DNA of 64,000 nucleotides from Halorussus marinus (GTDB lineage: Archaea > Halobacteriota > Halobacteria > Halobacteriales > Haladaptataceae), in assembly GCF_004765795.1 (NCBI RefSeq), contig NZ_SBIV01000001.1, positions 1-64,000 on the forward strand, in the 5' to 3' direction. Within the stretch, counting starts at the first letter, position 1. The number at the start of each line of letters is the position of its first letter. Made by a program: the position numbers and the translations under genes. The notes beneath the pieces were generated by a model, which worked only from the letters and a program-made list of their open reading frames with translations, made no database searches and was not told the DNA's origin. This document shows, piece after piece, positions 39,246 to 46,783 of this stretch.

Positions 39246-40480
39246 GCGGCGACGACTCGACGATCGGTCGCGCGCTCGGCGGGCTGGTCGACGCCTCGGC
39301 GATCGAGCGCATCCTGATCAGCCTCGCCGCGCTCGGGCTGTCGGTCGTGGTCGGGGCGGTGGTCGTGCTGATCTCCGGGTGGGTGTTGTCGCCGTGTCCG
39401 TCCGCGCCGTTCGCCACGCTCGGCGGCCTCGGTGAGTTCTGTTACAACCCGATCGAGGTGTACTGGGTCCTCCTGAAGGGAGCGTTCGGCTCGACGTTCA
39501 ACCTCGCGACCACGCTCCAGGAGACGACGCTGTTGCTGTTCACCGGGCTGTCGGTCGCGGTCGCATTTCGGGCGGGCATGTTCAACATCGGGACGCAGGG
39601 CCAGCTCGTGCTGGGCGCGCTCGGCACCGGCCTGTCGGTGCTGTGGGTCGCGCCGGTCGTGCCGGCCGGCCTGGTCGGCGGGGTCGTCCTCGTCGCGGTC
39701 GGCCTGCTGGTCGGGGCGGCGGTCGGCGGCTTCTGGGGGGCGATTCCCGGGGCGCTGAAGGCGTACGCCGACGCCAACGAGGTCATCACCACGATCATGC
39801 TCAACTTCGTCGCGACGGGCATCGCGTTCACCCTCGTCTCGGAGGTGTTCAAAGACCCCGGGAGCCAGACGGTCCAGACCCGGTTCGTCCCCGAGTACGC
39901 CCAGCTCCCGGCGTTGGTCCTCGGGATCGACGGGTTCTCGATGCTGGCGCTCGTCGGCGGGCTGGCGCTCGCCGGACTCGTCTACTGGGTGCTTCGGGGG
40001 ACCAGCTTCGGCTACGATCTCCGGACCAGCGGGGTCCAGCCCGACGCCGCCGAGTACGGCGGCGTCGACGCCAAGAAGACGATGGTCTCCAGCATGGCGC
40101 TGTCGGGCGCGCTCGGCGGCGTCGGCGGCGCGGTGTACGTGCTGATGGTCGCCGGCCAGTGGCAGAGCGGCATCCCGTCGCTCGGGTTCGACGGCATCAC
40201 CGTCTCCATTCTGGCGGGCAACAACCCGATCGGCGTGGTCCCGGCCGCGCTCCTGTTCGGTGCGCTGAAGGGCGGGAGCCTCGTCATCGAGTTCGACCTC
40301 GCGGTCCCCCAACAGCTCGTGGGGGTGCTCCGCGGGCTGGTCATCCTGTTCGTCGCCATGCCGGAGTTCTTCCGGATGGCGGGAATCCGCTACGGCTACG
40401 GCGACGACGAGCCGGCGGTCGCGACCGACGGCGGGACGCCTCGGGAGGGCGGCGCCGACGACGGAGGTGACTCCGAATGA
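39242..40480 (+). CDS. Nucleoside ABC transporter permease 1
   Basis: A 412-residue permease of the branched-chain/ribose type (BPD_transp_2; YufP-like). About ten hydrophobic segments are visible. Characteristic phrases are FNIGTQGQLVLGALGTGLS, GALKAYADANEVITTIMLNFVATGI, and GFDGITVSILAGNNPIGVVPAALLFGALKGGS. N-terminal region 1-60 includes one helix and CPSAPF. The end is acidic (GGADDGGDSE). It overlaps the ATPase gene and the second permease gene by 4 bp each, so the three are translated in step. Confidence 0.9.
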   Translation: MSGDDSTIGRALGGLVDASAIERILISLAALGLSVVVGAVVVLISGWVLSPCPSAPFATLGGLGEFCYNPIEVYWVLLKGAFGSTFNLATTLQETTLLLFTGLSVAVAFRAGMFNIGTQGQLVLGALGTGLSVLWVAPVVPAGLVGGVVLVAVGLLVGAAVGGFWGAIPGALKAYADANEVITTIMLNFVATGIAFTLVSEVFKDPGSQTVQTRFVPEYAQLPALVLGIDGFSMLALVGGLALAGLVYWVLRGTSFGYDLRTSGVQPDAAEYGGVDAKKTMVSSMALSGALGGVGGAVYVLMVAGQWQSGIPSLGFDGITVSILAGNNPIGVVPAALLFGALKGGSLVIEFDLAVPQQLVGVLRGLVILFVAMPEFFRMAGIRYGYGDDEPAVATDGGTPREGGADDGGDSE

Positions 40481-41559
40481 GCTACGCCGACACCTCGCGC
40501 AAACGGCGGTGGCTCCTCGGCGCGGTCGGACTGGTGGTCGCGGCGCTGATCGCGATCGAGGTGCTGTTCCCTGCCAACCCGTTCACCGGGCTCGCGGTCG
40601 TGTTGCTCACGCTGGTCACCGACCCCAACTACGTCGGCTCGGTGCTCCGGCTGACCGTTCCGATCGCGTTCGCGGCGCTCGGCGGGATCTTCGCCGAGAA
40701 GTCCGGAGTCATCAACATCGGGCTCGAAGGCCTGCTCATCATCTCGGCGTTCACCTCGATCGCGGTTGCGGCGACGCTGGGCGGGGGCACCCCGAGTCAG
40801 TTCGACCTCTGGGTCGCGTTCGGCGTCGCGGTGCTGGCGAGCGTCCTGTTCGCGCTGCTGTTCGCGGTGGTCTGCATCGAGTACAAGGCCGACCAGATCA
40901 TCGCGGGGCTGGCGGTGTGGCTGATCGCGCTCGGGCTCGCGCCGTTCGCCAGCAAGGTCATCTGGGGGCAGGTCAACAGCCCGCCGATCGCGACGCTCAA
41001 CGACTGGACCGTGCCCGTCCTCTCGGAGATCCCGTTCTTCGGGCCGGTGCTTTTCGACGCCAACCCCACCGTCTACATGCTGCTGGTCGCGGTCGCGGCG
41101 TCGTGGTACACGCTCAACCGCACCGCGTTCGGCCGGTGGATCGAGGCCAGCGGCGAGAACCCTAAGGCGCTCGACACCGTCGGCGTCGACGTCCGGAAGG
41201 TCAGGTACGCCGGCGTCCTGCTCTCGGGACTGTTCTCGGGGATCGGTGGCGCCGGGCTCGCGCTCGGTCGCGTCGGCCAGTTCATCGGCGGCGGCACCAC
41301 GATGATCAACGGCCGCGGGTGGATCGGCATCACCGCCTACCTGTTCGGCAACTACAACCCGCTCGGGGCGTTCGGCGCGTCGTTCCTCTTCGCGAGCCTC
41401 GACGCGCTCCAGATCCGACTCCAGCAGTTGGGGTACAGTATTCCGAGCGAACTCATCGGGATCATCCCGTACGTGACCGTCGTCGTCGTGCTCGCGTTCG
41501 TCGGCCGGACCCAGATTCCGGACGCCGCGGGCGAGCACTACGACTCGGGCGAGGACTAA
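40477..41559 (+). CDS. Nucleoside ABC transporter permease 2
   Basis: A 360-residue permease of the same family (YufQ-like), pairing with the preceding one. It shows INIGLEGLLIISAFTSIAVAATLG, the loop EYKADQIIAGLAVWLIALGLAPF, and the C-terminal GRGWIGITAYLFGNYNPLGAFGASFLFASLDALQIRLQ. About nine to ten membrane segments. It is the last gene of the ABC operon; GC-rich hairpins follow in 41560-41700. Confidence 0.9.
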   Translation: MSYADTSRKRRWLLGAVGLVVAALIAIEVLFPANPFTGLAVVLLTLVTDPNYVGSVLRLTVPIAFAALGGIFAEKSGVINIGLEGLLIISAFTSIAVAATLGGGTPSQFDLWVAFGVAVLASVLFALLFAVVCIEYKADQIIAGLAVWLIALGLAPFASKVIWGQVNSPPIATLNDWTVPVLSEIPFFGPVLFDANPTVYMLLVAVAASWYTLNRTAFGRWIEASGENPKALDTVGVDVRKVRYAGVLLSGLFSGIGGAGLALGRVGQFIGGGTTMINGRGWIGITAYLFGNYNPLGAFGASFLFASLDALQIRLQQLGYSIPSELIGIIPYVTVVVVLAFVGRTQIPDAAGEHYDSGED

Positions 41560-41806
41560 GCGCGACCGTTTGCTGCGGGCGGCGCATACGCGCGCCACCC
41601 TTGCAAAAGCCCGATCAAAAACCTGCGCTCGTCCCTTCGGTCCTCGCTTGGTCCGCTCGCTCGGGCTTCGCCCTCGCTCGCGGGGACAACGTCCCTTGAT
41701 GCTTGATTGGGGTAGCTCAATCCTCCCGTGTTCGGCCGGGCGAGTTCGATCCTCCACCGACCGACAGCGGGAGATATATGCCGGCCGCCCGCCAACGTCC
41801 GCCACC
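41560..41806. promoter_or_regulatory. Intergenic region with hairpins and cdd promoter
   Basis: Short hairpins (GGGC-TTC-GCCC near 41666-41676 and GGGAC-AAC-GTCCC near 41683-41695) may end the ABC operon transcript. AGATATATG at 41772-41780 lies about 30 bp before the cytidine deaminase ATG (41807) and is its likely TATA box. A segment near 41704-41757 has tRNA-like D-arm and T-loop wording but does not fold as a complete tRNA. Confidence 0.45.
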
Positions 41807-42199
41807 ATGGACGACCTCGTCGAAGCCGCCCGCGACGTACAGATCAAGGCCCACGTCCCGTACTCGGACTACCCGGTCGGGGCCGCGATCCGGACGGCCG
41901 ACGGCACCGTCTACGTCGGGTGCAACATCGAGAACGCCAACTACAGCAACAGCCTCCACGCCGAGGAGGTCGCGATCGCGGAGGCGGTCAAGGAGGGCCA
42001 CCGGGAGTTCGACGCGCTGGCGGTGAGCTCCGCGGCCCGGGACGGGGTGACCCCCTGCGGGATGTGTCGCCAGACGCTCGCGGAGTTCTGCGACGACGAC
42101 CTGCGGGTGTACTGCGACGAGGGCGAGAGCCGAGAGCCCTCGGCGTACGCCCTCGGCGAACTGTTGCCCGACACCATCAGCGAGGACATGCTGGAGTGA
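41807..42199 (+). CDS. cdd: Cytidine deaminase
   Basis: A 130-residue tetrameric-type cytidine deaminase converting cytidine/deoxycytidine to uridine/deoxyuridine. Zinc ligands are in HAEEVAIAEAV (HAE) and PCGMCRQ (PCxxC); the nucleoside-binding stretch is GCNIENANYSNSLHAE. Length is normal for the family. It follows the nucleoside ABC operon and precedes a nucleoside phosphorylase, giving an uptake-deamination-phosphorolysis order. The start is fixed by family length and the TATA box at 41772. Its stop directly abuts the stop of the opposite-strand lipoprotein gene. Confidence 0.94.
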   Translation: MDDLVEAARDVQIKAHVPYSDYPVGAAIRTADGTVYVGCNIENANYSNSLHAEEVAIAEAVKEGHREFDALAVSSAARDGVTPCGMCRQTLAEFCDDDLRVYCDEGESREPSAYALGELLPDTISEDMLE

Positions 42200-42667
42200 C
42201 TACCCGTCCACGTCGGCGAAGCAGTTGAACTCGATCGTCAGCGAGTCGACCGTCCGGTCGCCGGCGACCGCTTCGATGCGGTATCGGCCGTGGAGCGGAC
42301 GCTCGCCGAGATACTGCTCGTAGTAGAGCTGACCGTCGCCGGCCCGGCCCTTGTTCGCCATCACGTCGGCGTCGCCCGGCGACACCGGGACGAAGTGGGC
42401 TAACCGACCGTCCGCGTCGGACAGTTCGAGCGCGTCGACGTCGTGTGTTCGCACGTCCTCGACCGCGAGCGCGACTCCGAGCCGGACGTCCTCGCCGTCG
42501 ACGAACGCCTGCGCGCCGGCGTCGAGGAGGTCGCCGTCGCCGTGGTCGACCGCGCCCGTCTGGCAGTCTCTGGTGGCCGATCCGCCCGACCCGGAGCCGC
42601 CACAGCCGGCGAGGCCGACCGCCGTCGCGCTCCCGACCGCGGCGAGTAGCTGTCGTCTGGAGGGCAT
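42200..42667 (-). CDS. Putative Tat lipoprotein
   Basis: A 155-residue secreted protein. The N-terminus MPSRRQLLAAVGSATAVGLAGC has the twin-arginine motif and a lipobox with Cys22. A short Gly/Ser tether (GGSGSGGSATRDC) follows, then a strand-rich domain of about 120 residues (VRLGVALAVEDVRTHDVDALEL... GRYRIEAVAGDRTVDSLTIEFNCF) that looks like an immunoglobulin-like or beta-sandwich fold. It lies between cdd and the phosphorylase but on the opposite strand, so a link to nucleoside use is uncertain. Family not recognised. Confidence 0.75.
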   Translation of the reverse strand: MPSRRQLLAAVGSATAVGLAGCGGSGSGGSATRDCQTGAVDHGDGDLLDAGAQAFVDGEDVRLGVALAVEDVRTHDVDALELSDADGRLAHFVPVSPGDADVMANKGRAGDGQLYYEQYLGERPLHGRYRIEAVAGDRTVDSLTIEFNCFADVDG

Positions 42668-42728
42668 CGTCCGGAGTTCTCCGAGCGGTCCGATAAGCGT
42701 TGGCTCTCGGACGCCGGCGCGACGAACC

Positions 42729-42736
42729 CTTTATAC
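42729..42736 (+). promoter_or_regulatory. TATA box of nucleoside phosphorylase gene
   Basis: CTTTATAC is centred about 28 bp before the ATG at 42761, predicting a leaderless transcript and supporting that start. Confidence 0.6.
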
Positions 42737-42760
42737 CCGCCGACCGAGTCAGCCATCGGC

Positions 42761-43582
42761 ATGACCGGCGACAGCGAAGACCCGAACGACGAGGTCCAGT
42801 ATCACGTCGAGGTCGGCGAGGGCGACGTGGCCGACGCGGTGCTCCTGCCCGGGAACCCCGAGCGGATCGAGAAGATCACCCGGTTCTGGAACGACGCCGA
42901 GGAGGTCGCGCGCCACCGCGAGTACCGCACCGTCACCGGCGACTACGAGGGGACGCCGATCAGCGTCACTTCGACCGGGATCGGGAGTCCCTCGGCCGCC
43001 ATCGCGGTCGAGGAGCTCGCGCGGGTCGGCGTCGACACCTTCCTCCGGGTCGGCTCCTGTGGCGCGATCCAGCCCGAGATGGACGTCGGCGATCTGGTCA
43101 TCACGACCGGCGGCGTCCGCCAGGAGGGGACCAGCGACGAGTACGTCCGGGAAGACTACCCTGCGGTCGCCGACTACGAGGTGGTGTCGGCGCTGGTCGC
43201 GGCCGCCGAGCGGCTCGACTACGACTACCACACCGGGCTCACGATGAGCGCCGACAGCTTCTACGCCGGGCAGGGCCGGCCCGGCTTCGAGGGGTTCGAG
43301 GCCGCGGGGAGCGACGACCTCGTCGACGAACTCAAGCGGGCCAACGTCAAGAACATCGAGATGGAGGCCAGCGCCATCCTCACGCTCGCGAACGTCTACG
43401 GTCTGCGGGCGGGCGCGGTGTGTTCGGTCTACGCTAACCGCGAGACCGGGGAGTTCCGCACCGAGGGCGAGAACCGAGCGGCCGAGACCGCGAGCCTCGC
43501 GGTGAAACTGCTGGCCGAGATGGACGAACGGAAGGCCGAGGCAGGCGTCGATCGGTGGCACCCCGGTCTCCAGTTGGAGTAA
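42761..43582 (+). CDS. Nucleoside phosphorylase (uridine phosphorylase-like)
   Basis: A 273-residue PNP/UDP-family phosphorylase that splits nucleosides with phosphate into base and ribose-1-phosphate. Motifs: LLPGNPERIEKI (phosphate/ribose contact), TGIGSPSAAIAVEEL, RVGSCGAIQPEMDVGDLVI and NIEMEASAILTLANVYGLRAG, the family's purine/uridine-binding EMEAS region. The wording is closest to uridine phosphorylases, which fits its position after cytidine deaminase. Purine activity cannot be excluded. Ribose-1-phosphate so formed could feed the haloarchaeal nucleoside-degradation route or the mutase at 33887. Confidence 0.88.
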   Translation: MTGDSEDPNDEVQYHVEVGEGDVADAVLLPGNPERIEKITRFWNDAEEVARHREYRTVTGDYEGTPISVTSTGIGSPSAAIAVEELARVGVDTFLRVGSCGAIQPEMDVGDLVITTGGVRQEGTSDEYVREDYPAVADYEVVSALVAAAERLDYDYHTGLTMSADSFYAGQGRPGFEGFEAAGSDDLVDELKRANVKNIEMEASAILTLANVYGLRAGAVCSVYANRETGEFRTEGENRAAETASLAVKLLAEMDERKAEAGVDRWHPGLQLE

Positions 43583-43588
43583 GCGCCG

Positions 43589-45001
43589 TCAGTCGTCGGC
43601 GTCCGGAACGGCGTCGACTCCGCCTCGAACGTGCTCGCCGACGTTCTCTCGGAGGTCGGCTTCGATCGCCTCCAGCGACCGCCCCTTCGTCTCGGGGACG
43701 AAGTAGTAGGTGAACGCCAGCGCGGCGGCGCTGAACCCGCCGAACAGCCAGAACGTCACGGAGGTGCCGACGTTCGCCGTCAGAATCGGGAAGGTCAGCG
43801 ACACCGCGAGGTTCGCCCCCCAGTTGGCGACCGTCACCAGCCCCATGGCGGTCCCGCGGGCTTCGAGCGGGTAGATCTCGGAGATGAGTAGCCAGAACAC
43901 CGGCCCGAGCCCGATCGCGAAGAAGGCGACGTACAGCATCAGGCTCCCGGTGGCGAACCAGCCGAGCGCGCCCGAGAACCCCGGCAGGTAGAACACGCCC
44001 CCGAGGATCGCGAGCGTGACGACCATCCCCGAGACGCCGACCAGCAGGAGCGCGCGGCGCCCGACCCGGTCGATGACCGCGATGGCGACCACGGTCATGA
44101 GGACGTTGATGAGCCCGATGCCGACCGTCGCGAGGATCGAGGTCGTGCTCCCGAAGCCGGTCGATTCGAGCACGGTCGGCGCGTAGTACATCACCGCGTT
44201 GATGCCGGTGACCTGCTGGAACACCGCCAGCCCGAGTCCCACGATCAGCGCGGGCCGGAGCCACGGCGCGAGCAGGTCCCCGAGCCCGGCGGCCGACTGC
44301 TCGGCGACCGTCTCCTCGATCCCGGTGAGCTCCTCGTCGACGCCGCCCTGCCGGGTGCGTTCGAGGACCTCGCGGGCCTCCTCGCGGCGGCCCCGCTCGA
44401 ACAGCCACCGCGGGCTCTCGGGCATCTTGAGCATGCCGATCGCGAGAACGACCGCCGGCACCGTCCCCGCGCCGAGCATGAGCCGCCACGCGCCCGCGTC
44501 CGCGAACGCGTAGTTCACGAAGTACGAGACGAGGATGCCCACCGTCACCATGAGCTGATTGAGCGAGGTGAGCGCCCCGCGGATCTTCGGCGGCGCGATC
44601 TCGGAGATGTACAGCGGCCCGACGATCGAGGCGAACCCGATCGCCACGCCGTCGATCAGCCGCCCGGCGACCAGCACGGGGACGTTCGGGGCGACCGCCA
44701 TCGTGAACGACCCGACGAAAAAGACCCCCGCGCCGAGCAGGATGAGCCGCCGCCGGCCGATCTCGTCGGCCAGCTTCCCGCCGAGCGCCGCCCCCGCCGC
44801 GGCGCCCGCCATCGCCCCGCTGACGACGATCCCCCGGACGAGCGGCGACATCTCGAACGTCTGTTTGATGTAGAGGAACGCTCCCGAGATGATTCCGGTG
44901 TCGAACCCGAACAACAGCCCGTTGAGGGCGGCGAGCGCGGCCGTCACGTACACGAACCGATCGCGACCGCGGATGCTACCCCCAGTATCGATTGTGGACA
45001 T
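43589..45001 (-). CDS. MFS sugar-porter family transporter
   Basis: A 470-residue transporter with twelve predicted membrane segments and all sugar-porter hallmarks: GFDTGIISG in helix 1, ADEIGRRR between helices 2 and 3, GRLIDGVAIGFASIVGPLYISEIAPPKIRGAL, PESPRWL, QQVTGINAVMYYAP, DRVGRRAL, and PETKGRSLE at the end. These bind and symport hexoses or pentoses with H+ or Na+. Monocistronic. A palindrome TTACTAC-N4-GTAGTAA lies 53-70 bp upstream and resembles the haloarchaeal TrmB sugar-regulator site. Its start is ATG at 45001. Confidence 0.92.
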   Translation of the reverse strand: MSTIDTGGSIRGRDRFVYVTAALAALNGLLFGFDTGIISGAFLYIKQTFEMSPLVRGIVVSGAMAGAAAGAALGGKLADEIGRRRLILLGAGVFFVGSFTMAVAPNVPVLVAGRLIDGVAIGFASIVGPLYISEIAPPKIRGALTSLNQLMVTVGILVSYFVNYAFADAGAWRLMLGAGTVPAVVLAIGMLKMPESPRWLFERGRREEAREVLERTRQGGVDEELTGIEETVAEQSAAGLGDLLAPWLRPALIVGLGLAVFQQVTGINAVMYYAPTVLESTGFGSTTSILATVGIGLINVLMTVVAIAVIDRVGRRALLLVGVSGMVVTLAILGGVFYLPGFSGALGWFATGSLMLYVAFFAIGLGPVFWLLISEIYPLEARGTAMGLVTVANWGANLAVSLTFPILTANVGTSVTFWLFGGFSAAALAFTYYFVPETKGRSLEAIEADLRENVGEHVRGGVDAVPDADD

Positions 45002-45053
45002 AACGCTCTAATCCGGTCGGTTTCCCGCGGTCGGTAAGGAACCTTTTGCATTC

Positions 45054-45071
45054 TTACTACGATGGTAGTAA
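45054..45071. promoter_or_regulatory. TrmB-like operator candidate for the sugar porter
   Basis: TTACTAC (45054-45060) and GTAGTAA (45065-45071) form a perfect 7-bp inverted repeat with a 4-bp spacer. Read as TACT-N7-TAGTA it is close to the TACT-N7/8-GAGTA site reported for Halobacterium TrmB. It lies in the AT-rich promoter region of the minus-strand sugar-porter gene. Confidence 0.55.
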
Positions 45072-45162
45072 ATAGTTAATCGTTATGAAATCCCGGCGGC
45101 GATCGCGCGACGTCGGGACGGGCGGGACGGAGTTCGGGCGTCGAAAACAGCGTGGGCCGAAC

Positions 45163-46305
45163 TTACAGCAGGTCGGCGTCGACGAGTCGGTCGACGGCCT
45201 CGCCGATGCGTTCTTTGCTGTTGGCGTACGAGATGCGTGCGTAGCCGGGCGCTCCGAACGCGCTCCCCGGAACGGTGGCGACGTGGGCGTCTTCCAGAGC
45301 CGACTCACACCACTGCTGGTCGTCCTCGTCGACAGGGATCATGAGGTAGAACGCGCCGTCTGGCTCGGGGGCCCCGACCCCTTCCTCGTCGAGGCGGTCG
45401 AGCAGGAACGTCCGGCGCTCGGCGAACGCCTCGACCATCTCGTCGACGGCGTCGTCGGTGTTTTCGAGGGCCTCGACGCCCGCCCGCTGGACGAAGTTGG
45501 TCGCACAGGACACCGAGTGCGAGTGGAGCTTGCCGGCCTCCGAGACGAGCTCCTCGGGGCCCGCGACGTAGCCGAGCCGCCAGCCGGTCATCGAGTAGGC
45601 CTTCGAGAAGCCGTTGACCGTGACGGTCCGGTCGGCCATCCCGTCGAACGTGCCGAGGCTGGTCGGCTCCTCGCCGTAGGTGATCTCGGCGTAGATCTCG
45701 TCGCTGAGGACGGTCACGTCGTTGTCGACCGCGAGGTCGGCGACCCCTTCGAGGGCGGCGTCGGAGTAAACCGCGCCCGTGGGGTTGTTCGGGGAGTTGA
45801 CCACGAGCAGTTCGGTGTCCTCGGAGATCGCGCCCGCCAGCTCGTCCAGCGCGGGCTCGAGCTGGAAGTCGTGGGGCGCGAGGTCGACCCGGTTCAGCTC
45901 TCCGCCCGCGAGCTTCACCATCGCCTCGTAGGAGACCCACGCCGGGTCGAGCAGGACGACCTCGTCGCCGTCGTCGACGAGCGTCTGCATCGTCTCGTAG
46001 AGCGCCTGCTTCGCGCCGGGGGTGACGATGACGTTCTCGGGGCCGTGATCGAGGCCGTCCTCCCGGAGCTTCGCCGCGATCGCCTCCCGAAGCTCGGGGA
46101 TGCCGTTCGAGGAGGTGTAGCCCGTGTGGCCCGCGTCCATCGCCGCCTTCCCGGCGTCGACGACGTTCTCGGGCGTCGGGAAGTCGGGCTCGCCCACGCT
46201 CAGGTCGACGACGTCCGCGCCGTCGGCCTCCAGCTCGGCCGCGAGGTTGCTGATCGCGAGCGTCGCGCTCGGTTCGACCCGCCGGATGCGTTCGCTGAAG
46301 TTCAT
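45163..46305 (-). CDS. Class I/II aminotransferase (aspartate aminotransferase-like)
   Basis: A 380-residue PLP-dependent aminotransferase of fold type I. Features: SVGEPDFPTPENVVDAG, the NSPNNPTGAVYS substrate/cofactor loop, DEIYAEITY, the PLP lysine in VNGFSKAYSMTGWRLGY, and the C-terminal arginine in YARISYANS. It resembles archaeal AspAT-type enzymes. The ATG at 46305 overlaps the ribH stop by 4 bp, so the two genes are co-transcribed, although no pathway link is obvious. Confidence 0.9.
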   Translation of the reverse strand: MNFSERIRRVEPSATLAISNLAAELEADGADVVDLSVGEPDFPTPENVVDAGKAAMDAGHTGYTSSNGIPELREAIAAKLREDGLDHGPENVIVTPGAKQALYETMQTLVDDGDEVVLLDPAWVSYEAMVKLAGGELNRVDLAPHDFQLEPALDELAGAISEDTELLVVNSPNNPTGAVYSDAALEGVADLAVDNDVTVLSDEIYAEITYGEEPTSLGTFDGMADRTVTVNGFSKAYSMTGWRLGYVAGPEELVSEAGKLHSHSVSCATNFVQRAGVEALENTDDAVDEMVEAFAERRTFLLDRLDEEGVGAPEPDGAFYLMIPVDEDDQQWCESALEDAHVATVPGSAFGAPGYARISYANSKERIGEAVDRLVDADLL

Positions 46306-46703
46306 AGCGCTTGTACCATCTCGACCGCGGCGTTTACCGCTTCCGCTCCCTTGTCGACGCGCTCGCGGGCCTCCGCGCCCGACATCCCGGGACCGCTGAC
46401 GCCGAAGGCGACCGGGGTGTCCCGATCGAGGCTCACGTCGGTCAGCCCCTGGGCGGCGGCGTCGGCGATGACCCGATCGTGGTCGGTGTCTCCGGTCACG
46501 ATCGTGCCCACGACCGCCACGGCGTCGATCTCTTCTTGGCGGGCGAGTCGGTCGGCGGCCAGCGGCGAGTCGTACGCGCCGGGCACGCGGAGGGTCTCGA
46601 CGATCTCCGCACCCCGGTCGGCGGCCGCCTCGCGGGCGCGCTCCTCCATCTGCTCGGTCACCTCGCGGTTGAACCGCGAGACGACGAGGCCGAGTGCAGT
46701 CAT
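46302..46703 (-). CDS. ribH: 6,7-dimethyl-8-ribityllumazine synthase
   Basis: A 133-residue lumazine synthase, catalysing the penultimate step of riboflavin synthesis from 5-amino-6-ribitylaminouracil and dihydroxybutanone phosphate. Visible: SRFNREVTEQM, the substrate loop VPGAYDSPLAA, VVGTIVTGDTDHDRVIADAA with the catalytic histidine, and TPVAFGVSG. Archaeal-type length. It is first in a two-gene operon with the aminotransferase. It diverges from the Agl23-type gene across 80 bp. Confidence 0.93.
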   Translation of the reverse strand: MTALGLVVSRFNREVTEQMEERAREAAADRGAEIVETLRVPGAYDSPLAADRLARQEEIDAVAVVGTIVTGDTDHDRVIADAAAQGLTDVSLDRDTPVAFGVSGPGMSGAEARERVDKGAEAVNAAVEMVQAL

Positions 46704-46783
46704 ACCGCAAGGGTGGCTTGGGCGAGTGAAAGAACTACCGCTCTCCGGAAAACTTGTGTGCGCCCGGATAGTTCCCGGGAACG

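Noticed and set aside
41704-41757. Possible tRNA gene (GGGGTAG...CAATCCT and GTTCGATCC wording)
   Set aside because: D-arm-like and T-loop-like strings are present, but no acceptor stem pairs, the anticodon loop is the wrong size and the T-stem has mismatches. At most a decayed remnant.
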